Assembly (NCBI GenBank): GCA_019055375.1
Contig: JAHQIW010005122.1
Span: forward strand, 62,001-126,000
From: Parelaphostrongylus tenuis
Taxonomy: Eukaryota > Nematoda > Chromadorea > Rhabditida > Metastrongylidae
Length of the DNA: 64,000 nt
Direction: 5' to 3'
This document shows positions 55,289-64,000 of the stretch, one piece after another (position 1 is the stretch's first letter; each line of letters starts with the position of its first letter). Position numbers and translations under genes: made by a program. The notes beneath the pieces were generated by a model. That model made no database searches, was not told the DNA's origin, and saw only the letters and a list, made by a program, of their open reading frames with translations.

Positions 55289-55766
55289 TCCAATTCCATA
55301 AATTCTGCAAGCACGAAGGCAGCACTAAACTCTAAATAATATCACTCTTTTTTCCACATACGCTCACCTTAACACAACTATCACGTACCATACTATAGTA
55401 AGATTTTTCATTTTTCTTTTCTCATATCTCATGAATTCTTCACCTACTTGAAGTCACTTTTATCTGAATAACCATTATCTTTTTCATCTCACAGAAATCC
55501 TTTTTTTTATTAATGTCTAGCTGCAGCACCTAGAGAAGTTTTATTTTTCATAGCTTGTTATTCTTTTTTTTTTTTGTTATTTCTCTTTTCTCTGTGGTTT
55601 TGCTCAGAAGGCGACATTTCATGCTTATTCGCAACTCAATACCTTTGACTATTGTTAGGAACCTATTACTAATGGATCTCGTATCAAACATGACGATCTC
55701 CATGCTCTATGGGTTTGTTCGTTAATAACTACATCAGTTGTTCTTGAAATGTTACTGAATTGAAGA

Positions 55767-55772
55767 TTTATT
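55767..55772 (-). terminator. Candidate polyadenylation signal of histone H3.3 gene
   Basis: AATAAA on the minus strand about 280 bases past the H3.3 stop codon. A polyadenylated 3' end, in place of a histone stem-loop, is expected for H3.3. Confidence 0.4.
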
Positions 55773-55914
55773 CGTTTTGTGTCATTGGTTTACAGCCTTA
55801 CATTTACATCTAGATGCCAGGTAACATCATATAAGTATGAAATAGTTTATCGTCTATTCACTTCACATAGAAAAAAAAAAACACATAATACGGGAGATTA
55901 TGTTGAAGTCTTCA

Positions 55915-55920
55915 AATAAA
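55915..55920 (+). terminator. Candidate polyadenylation signal of the TFPT-like gene
   Basis: AATAAA about 630 bases after the stop codon. If used, this 3' UTR would overlap the H3.3 3' UTR on the other strand. Confidence 0.3.
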
Positions 55921-56054
55921 ACTCAAAATGAGATTAGGATATGAGAGTAATTCGACAAAGACAAAGCAATTGGACATATTGACAATGCGTGAATTACACA
56001 GATAAGGAGAAAAAGTTCACAAGAACAAAGCCATAGTTGATGACTGAATTGCAT

Positions 56055-56783
<729 letters not shown>

Positions 56784-57079
56784 CTACGATGGAATCAGGC
56801 TGCAAAGCCTGTGAACGCAATGGAATTGATGTTCGTATGTTCACGAGGATTTCGTTATCAGCAGGCTCGATATGGTAAGGTGAGGTAAACACGTAGGCAA
56901 TGACAGCACTCTATAATAGGGGAATTTCTCAAAATCACAACTAGTAGGCATGCACGGACATTGGGAAAGAACGAACTGTAAATAACGCTTTTTGGAGAAA
57001 ACGTCGAGTTTTTCAGTTTGTAGAGGAGATCCGTAAGAAGAAAATTCACCGAAAAATCCTTATTTTGTACTTAAGGTCA

Positions 57080-57570
57080 AGGAATCTCTGGAATTTCGAG
57101 CAACAATTGAGAAAACGTGACGTGGCACAACGGACAACGAGCGATCATCACCACGGACGCTAGGGGCCACGCCGATCGATAACTCGACTCCGCACGGCCC
57201 CTCAACACGAAATGGAAAGGTAGGGTGGGGAGGGAGGAAATCCGAGGTGGAAAACGGCTCTGGTCCGGATCGAAGAGGTGAGAAGTCCACAAAAACCGGA
57301 TGGGTCATGAAACGACCAAGAATGGATAGTCGTTTGAATGAGACACGCATCCTGAAGCCTGAGATGCTTGAACTGTATCCGCAGCTCGAACTTAGGGCCT
57401 ATAAAGACATGCGTATCAGTCAGATCTCCTATTGGTGCTCGTGTCGCTGCGGCCATTAGCAACTGATCTGTGATTGGTCGTTCCGCGCGTAGAGCCCGCC
57501 TTCTCCGCCACACACCGCATGAGGAATTCATCCGCGTACAATGAGCGCGCACCACAACCCCCCGCAAGCT
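57080..57570 (-). promoter_or_regulatory. GC-rich region upstream of H3.3 with CCAAT boxes
   Basis: GC-rich DNA 0.35-0.8 kb before the H3.3 start codon. On the minus strand two CCAAT motifs occur about 40 bases apart (CACCAATAGG near 57435 and GACCAATCAC near 57472), a usual arrangement for histone promoters. Several overlapping minus-strand frames reflect composition. A 5' UTR intron between here and the ATG is possible. Confidence 0.4.
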
Positions 57571-57829
57571 CGTGGGTGCAGGGTGCCGTAGGTCAAATGA
57601 AGTCGGATTTTTGTTTGTATTTTTTCCTCTTGTAAATGCACGCGGTGCTGTCTGTACGGGTCTACGCTGACTGAGAAACTGGCGACAACTATCATGGAAA
57701 TATATCCATAAAAGATCGAAACAGAAAGCTGTGGTGAAATCGCTGATTGAACGAGAAATACGTCGTAATAGTCAAATTAGGAATTAATTAACATCGATGT
57801 AGTTCAGGCTACGGAGTCCGCAGTACTGA

Positions 57830-58130
57830 AAATAAAAAGGCTCTGAGGCTCTTGGAGTGGAACCAGCCCTTTTAGGGATGCGCCTTACGTTCGTCTCCAT
57901 CTAGCAGGGTTTGAGGTGATTGAATGCATATTTGATCTTTACGATGAGTCGAGGTGACCAACCGATACGTGAAGTCAGTTCTGTTATCCTCCCAGACATG
58001 TCTGGTACTAATTCACAGACCGTGGAGGGGCGAAAGGTTGGTGAGCCTTAAGCACGGGATCGAACCATCGATCACTCTCGACCGTGTGTCGCACAGCATC
58101 TCCAGCCACTGCGCTATGTGCGCTTAGCAC
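57830..58130 (-). repeat. tRNA-derived SINE, family 1
   Basis: Minus strand GCGCACATAGCGCAGTGGCT (A box), GATGGTTCGATCCCGTGCTT (B box), CACCAACCTTTCGCCCCTCC, GAATTAGTACCAGACATGTC, TGCATTCAATCACCTCAAAC, then a CCACTCCAAGAGCCTCAGAG tail. Order as in the 48093 copy. Confidence 0.85.
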
Positions 58131-58139
58131 AACCAAAGG

Positions 58140-59100
58140 CTGTAGATGAATAGTGTTGCAAGTCAAATGATTGCTTGATTAATTGACTGAAGTGTGGGAT
58201 TGAGTCATCACCAGGACCCTCCAGTAATAATCATTCATAAGGTCAGATTGAATGTTATAAAATATTTACCTATGATCGGCTGCTTTTCATATCAAATTGA
58301 GCAATTTTACGTTTATTGTTGCTAGTCTTCACTAAATTCAAGCTAGTTGTAAAACGAAAGGAAAAAGGATACGAAAGACGAGCTTTTTTTACTGAATAAA
58401 AAATTTTCCTGGAGAAACAGAACGCATTTGTTCATCAGTAGAGTCTTTGGTTATCCCGAGCAAGGCAAAATTGCCTTAAATAATTGTTGAGGGTGAAGTA
58501 GTCATCGGGGTAATTCTACGGAATTATACGGCAGAGAGGCAAGGCTGTTGTTATGTTACGGATGAGCCCCACAATCGACGGACTCGCGTATCGTGGCCAC
58601 ATAAAGCCCGAATAATAGGTGAGTGAGCGAGGGACCAAGTGAACGTACCCATTTATGCGCTAGCTCTACCCATACCACCACATATCGATAATTATGCAGA
58701 CTAAATTACTTAACAGATATATCTTAATTCGCAACTTTCTGTTCACACTATGGGATCATAGAGCGCCTACAGTGAGAAAAAAAGGATCTCATATCTACTT
58801 GGTGAGAGAACGATAGGCACTCTGTAAGTATCGCGTTACTCAGAGATTATTTTAAGATACCGCAGTTTCATTATTTCTTCACAATTCTTACGTATAGCGG
58901 TTTTTTCTTGAATGGTGCAACTCTCTCTCTCTCTCTCTCTCTCTCTCGCTCTTTTTTACTTTTTTGCTACGTATAGATGAAATAGGATATAAATTCGATT
59001 TTTGAGAAAGTCAGGACCTCAAATATCATAGAGCAAATCCAACAAATATAACATTACGGATACAAAATTCAACGAAAACGTCTGGAAACAGTTAACCCAA
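58140..59100. other. No gene recognised; CT microsatellite at 58921-58947
   Basis: AT-rich sequence with a (CT)13 tract. Around 58338-58440, TCAAGCTAGTTGTAAAACG and CTGAATAAAAAATTTTCC faintly resemble the foldback family C arms seen at 61335. Confidence 0.45.
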
Positions 59101-59104
59101 ATTG

Positions 59105-59420
59105 TTGTGTACAAGGTGGTGGGCGATGACCGGGTGGCAAATGATGCTCGACGCAAGGTTGATCTCTACTTCCTAACACTCTCGGGCATTTAAAAACGAA
59201 AGCCCTACAGAACGTCCGGGCCTGACCATCCTCGAAATCACAATTAGATGTGCTCAGCCAGTGTTCTAAAATTTCGTGAAAAGTTGCAATCGTCAAGCAA
59301 GCGATGAATGCGATGATTCCAATCGAGTGTTAGAAGTGTTCAGGTCAGTAGAGTGGAGGAACTACGATGCAGGTCAAATAAAGTGATAAAGTGGAAGTGA
59401 CAGGTACAAAGTATATTCAT
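59105..59420 (+). repeat. tRNA-derived SINE, family 2
   Basis: Damaged head (GTGGGCGATGACCGGGTGGC), then CCTAACACTCTCGGGCATTT, GCCCTACAGAACGTCCGGGC, CTGACCATCCTCGAAATC and the diagnostic tail GGTCAAATAAAGTGATAAAG ... GGTACAAAGT shared with the 42085 copy. Confidence 0.75.
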
Positions 59421-59639
59421 TTGAACGCACTGATTGCCACACGACATACCGAGTAAACTGTATTGGCACACACCACAATGGAAATTTTTTACAGGATGGG
59501 ACCACGGATCTACCTTTTTGAGGGATCCTGAAGCCCCGTTAGTCGTGAGGGTACGCGACTCATCCTCAGTGGTGGATAGGGAGATTAAACATGATTCAAT
59601 AGCGATAATGTGTTTCCCAGAGACCTAGGTGGATTCAAG

Positions 59640-60590
59640 AGATGAGCTCCCTGCTTCTGCAGAGCCGATTTGACGAACCTCTATTCCTACGAGTCAAATT
59701 GGCCAAAAGCCTGCAATCAAGCGGCTGGGATGTACATGGTAGGCGGTTATGAGTCGCCTCCAGCAAATAAGCTCCTTCCGTTCCTTCGAGAGAGACTGGC
59801 AAGCTACTCGTGAGCACCCAACCCCCACGTTTAGAGCCTGGTAAGCTATACGTTGGGTATCAAAATGCCAAAAACAGTAACAAATATGGCCCCTTATCCC
59901 CCTAACCCCGAAAGAACCCTGATACGGCAGCGCCAGTTAGGACGAGTACGGAGAGGCTGCTAAAATCTCAGGGCCAAACTAGACTGCCAAAATCGGAATG
60001 GACTATAGTGCTATTTGTATCTATAACGCACGAACACTTGCATACGAATTCGTTGCAGAGGATCTATTGATAGAAACAAGAAGGATGAGGTAAGAAGACT
60101 GAGGCCTGGTGAGACGAGAAGGCACCGCCCGTTTCATGACGTCTATGACCTCGGAGAAGAACTGTTTCTTGAACTTTGACCATGAACATCGATTTATTTG
60201 AAAAATCAACAACACGTACTGGACGACTGCGACTACAGCGATGTGGATCAATACCGGCTTTGACCATCTTCGTTTCTTAAGCAGCTACATCTAGCTATGA
60301 CGAAGACGAGGTCGAAGCGTTCCATATGGACTTCAAAGAGTTCTTCAGAGACAATTTACATTCTTCAAGGTCATTCTTGGAGATTTCAGCGCGAAAACTG
60401 GACCCAGAACAACGTTGGAGGATGGGGCCCATGGACTAGAATGGAACGACTAGGGTGGGAGGCTATCTGAGTTCATCATGGCCACCAAAACCATCCATGG
60501 TAACTCAGAATTTCAAAGGCCTCACCCTTAGCAGTGGACGTGATGAGAGTTCTATCTTTTAGTTAATAAGTCGTATCATCAAAGATGTTC
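59640..60590 (+). mobile_element. Degenerate non-LTR retrotransposon (RTE-like) 5' part with endonuclease domain
   Basis: From about 60020, plus-strand frames with stops and shifts give ITYNARTLA-type start (YNARTLAYEFVAEDLLI), RRHRPFHDVYDLGEELFLE, LRLRRCGSIPALTI-type and EVEAF.MDF/FKVI.GDF.AKTGP blocks, then THGLEWN-type, SEFIM.TKTIHGNSEFQ and VNKSY. This is the order of the apurinic-type endonuclease (EEP fold) of RTE-like elements abundant in hookworms. The reverse transcriptase is absent; the copy is truncated and dead. The 59640-60000 stretch is probably its leader. Confidence 0.75.
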
Positions 60591-60599
60591 ACCAAGCAA

Positions 60600-61325
60600 A
60601 CCAAGAGTGAAAAAAGAGTCATATTTCTCAAGCTATCGAATGACTACAAAAACGTACATAAAGAAGAAGAAACGGATGTTATATAATAGCTGGAAATATG
60701 TTCCCTTTTACAACAATGTAGCATTTTCGTTAAAACATAGATCATTTTTTGATACATGGAGTGTTTTCTTTGCTACGAAATTCTTTGTAGCAGTGTCTTC
60801 TGTAATACTTCATCATCAATTCAAAGTTTGCTCAAGATCACAATTTCACAACATAATTCCAATAATTCGCCTTGAAATGGGAACAATTAACTCTGCTGAA
60901 AAACCAAACTTATGGCTAGAATTTCCAGTTCTCAAGCTACCAAATGAATACTACTGATTTGGTGATAAAGCCTTTTTCGGAAAAGGAAGGAAACGCGAGC
61001 ACTTTCTTTACAATGCGCCCTCATCCTACGCAATTCTTGATGGAAAGTGAGGAATTTCAAGATCAGTTCAGTGTTCTTACTACTAAAATGCGTTTACATA
61101 AATCCATCCAACGACAGTCTAATTTTTCATAGCGAGAAAATTAATTTAACATAGAAATTCCACTATGTGGTACCAAAAAATCCGCTGTAGAACTGGAACA
61201 ACGCACTTAGGGAGCTATACTTTTTTTTTGTTAGGAGAATGTTATATGAAAGTCCATTCACAAATCAATCTCAGTGTGAGAGTCGAAATTTTCCAAGCTA
61301 TCAAATGGTTGTAAAACATAAAATG
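60600..61325. other. Foldback family C-related sequence, no gene recognised
   Basis: The motif TCAAGCTATCGAATGACTAC (60633) recurs as TCAAGCTACCAAATGAATAC (60937) and CCAAGCTATCAAATGGTTGT (61294); these are words of the family C arms. Plus frames at 60607-60957 and 60944-61132 are therefore probably repeat-derived; no domain is recognisable. Confidence 0.4.
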
Positions 61326-62180
61326 AGGAGACAAATGAAAAACCGATCTTATTCGCTGAATAAGAAATTTTCATAATGGTGTTATTAACCATTTGGAAGC
61401 TGAGACTTGAGGCTACTCATGTCGGCGGTTTTTCAAAACGCCCTTCCATAACTGTTTAGCATCCACAATGAGAATTATGCTTCAAACTCGCCTTTCTCCT
61501 TCATTTTTACCATACGTATAACGTTGGAAGACGAAAAGCATATCAATGCGTGAAGAAATCTTCTTAGTATCACAATCAATCGTTAGATTTAGAGTTCTTT
61601 TGGAGCGGAGGAAAAAAAAAACAAAATATTAATAGTCCCGCCTCGTCCCGCGCTTTGCCAATCCCCCTTCCACGGTCGACGCCTTGTAGAATGGCGAGCA
61701 AACAAATTGCCAAAATGTGAAACTTTATCTTATACTCCCAGCTAAACCGATGTTTCAGAAATTAAGCCCATCGCTAGAATCACGAAACATTACGCTATTA
61801 GGTGATCACTGATAGTCTTAAGAAAGAGCTTTCTCCGGCCTGGTTTGAAGCATAAATCAAAGACCAGAGGAGATCAAAAGAGTTTTTTTGAAAATCAAAC
61901 TCATTTTTGAGTTCTTTGAAACTTGTGCTGTAGTCTGAGTACTAGCACTCTAGAGGAGGAGTTTTGTCCAGCGAAATGTATGCGAGATAAGAGAAAGAAA
62001 CGCATGGTTTTATGAACATGATTCAATTTTGAATGTTACAGCGTTACAAAAGGGTGTTTTGAAGAACCGGCGGCGTAGGCTGTAGCGTCAAGTCTCAGCT
62101 TTTGAATGGTTACTAACACGCCTAGGAAAAGTTCCTTTCCAGCGAATGAGATCGGTTTTTCATTTGTTCCCTCATAACTG
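61325..62180. repeat. Foldback (palindromic) element, family C, copy 2
   Basis: Outer ends GACAAATGAAAAACCGATCT and, inverted, CAAATGAAAAACCGATCTCA at 62140-62172. Arms share GCTGGAAAGGAACTTTTCC-type, TTAGTAACCATTCAAAAGCT-type and GCATATCAATGCGTGAAG blocks with copy 1 at 14683. Confidence 0.75.
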
Positions 62181-62852
62181 AACTGCACCGAAAGAAGCAA
62201 ATGTTATATAACAACTTGAAGTAAGTTTCCTTTCAAGAGATGTGGCTCTTCCCTTCAGACATAAAATGATTTCCGGTTGACGGACTTTTTTTTTAAACTG
62301 TAAATCCCTTTATGGAAGTCCTTCCTGTGGTAATCCATCATTTAATGGTGATAGTGCCCTCAGAACTTTAAATCAACAAATAAGTTTCTATTTCCATAGG
62401 CGCGTGATGACGCGAGTGCGCCGCCGACCTGCCGCGCGCGAGGTCCACAGCTTGTAGAGAAAAGGGTACAACGTAGATGTCAACAGGTTAAGCAGCAGCT
62501 ATAGCTTAAAGTTGATGGACGGAAAAAAGGATGCAGCTGCAAATGAGTCGAGAAAATTGTGTCATGAGCCGATTGTGCGATAGGAAGCGAAGTGAAGTGG
62601 TTGGTCCGCTTGCTTACCCTCATGAATATATGAAAACTATGAGGTTGATGAACCTTGAAATGTCACGCAGGAGAAATTGTGGAAACGGATAGAGTATTTC
62701 AGAATGTACAACTCCAAAAATCTACCTTGATTTTTTTGCACTTATTGGTCTTTTCAATGCTGCCCTTTTCTTGAAATTGATAGTATTTTCAGTGCATTTC
62801 GCACTGTTATGATCTTTTCTATACTCCTAAGAGAATTAACTGGCGAGCAAAA

Positions 62853-62936
62853 ACACGACCTTAGGAGGGAATCGAATCCACGTTTCATCCTATCCGGGGA
62901 CGCGTGCTCTACCACTACACCACTGAGGTACATTTG
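62853..62936 (-). repeat. tRNA-like repeat, family 3, best copy
   Basis: Minus strand ACCTCAG ... CTAAGGT can form six of seven acceptor pairs around GGTGTAGTGGTAGAGCACGC (A box) and GTGGATTCGATTCCC (B box). The T stem has two mismatches. It is close to a tRNA but not clean, so I treat it as a pseudo-tRNA/SINE head. Confidence 0.5.
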
Positions 62937-63408
62937 CCCGACCACTCATTCTTCATTCATTTTCTTGTTTTTGCTGTCCTTTTCTTCAAATATAACCTTC
63001 ATAATGTTGTTATCGTTTTGAAGTGAGATTTACCAACTTTGTGCAAGTTTCATTTGGAAAAAAAGGCAGATTATGGTATCTTTTTCTTCGCATTTTGACA
63101 TTTATTTTAGTGAAGGTCGGTCTTCCGTTCCATCACAATATGTACCTCTTAGTGCTGTTCTGCTGTTGTTCGAAGTTTATTCATGTGAAAGAAAACCTCA
63201 GCACTCTGAGGAATTCCTGCATTGAGTCTCTTCTATTTTAAATCAAGTTTGCATCAGTGTTCATGTCGAATTGCAAAACTTCGATCCTGATAAATATTTC
63301 GCTTCTGAAATCCAGTAGATAACATGGTGACAACAGTAGACATGTCGATAACATAGCAAATAATTGGGTCATTTTTTGAAAGGAGTCCAGGGAAAATAAA
63401 GGTGTTTT

Positions 63409-63655
63409 ATGGAAAAGGAAAGTGAGGCAATTGACAGGATACAAGTGGCTCTTCGGGCAAACACCAATGAGGTGGAAGGATATAGTAGTTGATTAATGCA
63501 TGATATTTTCACAGCAGGAATCGACAGAGGAATCACAGAATCATACAAAGGGCTACACGATGCTCGAAGCTGACTATTAGCAATGGATGTGATGAAAATA
63601 AATGAAGAGAGAGTGAATATGGCCAATGCGACTCAGAAGACGGGCTGCTGGTTTT
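63409..63655 (+). other. Short open segments with possible coding character
   Basis: An ATG after a GAGTCCAG acceptor-like site opens MEKESEAIDRIQVALRANTN, with a possible GTAGTT donor. After TATTTTCACAG a second segment reads QESTEESQNHTKGYTMLEAD then Y-stop in one frame, but the donor phase fits another frame. The minus strand is also open here. No family recognised; could be chance. Confidence 0.15.
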
Positions 63656-63836
63656 GACGTGTGAAGTGATCATTATTTCTTGATGGTTCTATGCCGCATG
63701 GTCGTCAGAAAAGGTAGATAACGTAGGAATGCGTTATCACTTTTGTTGATAGGTATAGTAGGGTGATATAGCCATATCTTATCTTGGCTTATCATTGTTT
63801 TGAGGTCTAGTGGACAATATCATTTTCTACATGTCC

Positions 63837-64000
63837 TCAAGCCGAGCGGACGGAGTGAAGAACGCTTCAAAAATCTAAGTACAAGCCGAGCGGACGGAGT
63901 GAAAAACGCACCAAAAAATGCAAGTACAAGCCGAGCGGACGGAGTGAAGAACGCTCCAAAAAATGCAAGTAAAAGCCAAGCGGACGGAGTGAAGAACGCT
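63837..64000 (+). repeat. Minisatellite, unit about 45 bp, at least four copies, cut by window end
   Basis: Units start at 63841, 63885, 63930 and 63975 with GCCGAGCGGACGGAGTGAAG, continue AACGCTCCAAAAAATGCAAG and end TACAA. The GC-rich first half and A-rich second half alternate regularly. The array continues beyond the last base. Confidence 0.95.

Noticed and set aside
60607..60957. 116-codon plus frame as a gene
   Set aside because: Contains recurring words of foldback family C, is AT-rich and shows no domain.
62853..62936. Functional tRNA gene
   Set aside because: Acceptor and T stems contain mismatches and similar degraded copies exist, so a pseudo-tRNA or SINE head is more likely.

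Overview
The window is nuclear DNA of a nematode. The genes have small exons split by AT-rich introns of about 0.1-3 kb with GT-AG (twice GC-AG) splice sites and T-rich acceptors ending TTTCAG. The encoded proteins match Caenorhabditis SEM-5 and DCT-1/BNIP3 closely. The repeats (tRNA-derived SINEs, foldback elements, mariner-type relics, a dead RTE-like endonuclease) resemble those of strongylid nematodes, so a hookworm or close relative is my best guess. That placement is inference. From memory, the C. elegans relatives of sem-5 and dct-1 lie on one X-linked cosmid and mtm-5 and an H3.3 gene (his-71) are also on X, so this may be X-chromosome sequence.

Layout. 1-2.5 kb: the 3' end of an mtm-5/SBF (pseudo-myotubularin) gene, + strand, giving its C-terminal PH domain. 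2.6-19.8 kb: no convincing gene; two large palindromic (foldback) elements, a mariner relic, tRNA-like repeats, a third palindromic element and a diverged 40-46 bp tandem array. 19.8-24.3 kb: a complete five-exon BNIP3/dct-1 gene (+), 173 aa. 25.9-33.7 kb: a complete eight-exon sideroflexin gene (-), 321 aa, convergent with dct-1. 37.1-37.6 kb: three tandem copies of a 182 bp unit. 37.9-43.5 kb: a complete six-exon sem-5/GRB2 gene (-), 218 aa. 43.5-47.8 kb: intergenic region between divergent genes, with a GC-rich block and a G-quadruplex-type run. 47.8-55.3 kb: a seven-exon gene (+), about 587 aa, with a coiled coil resembling TFPT/INO80 subunit F. 56.1-56.7 kb: a complete three-exon histone H3.3 gene (-), 136 aa, convergent with the previous gene. 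57-64 kb: GC-rich H3.3 upstream region, SINEs, a degenerate non-LTR endonuclease, another foldback element, and a 45 bp minisatellite running off the end.

The genes belong to separate pathways: mitophagy receptor (dct-1), mitochondrial serine carrier (sideroflexin), receptor tyrosine kinase to Ras adaptor (sem-5), phosphoinositide/Rab regulation (mtm-5) and chromatin (H3.3, putative INO80 subunit). dct-1 and sideroflexin both act at mitochondria, but nothing in the sequence shows co-regulation. Exon phases were checked by hand across every junction. dct-1, sideroflexin, sem-5 and H3.3 close in frame without adjustment. The TFPT-like gene needs one non-obvious donor.
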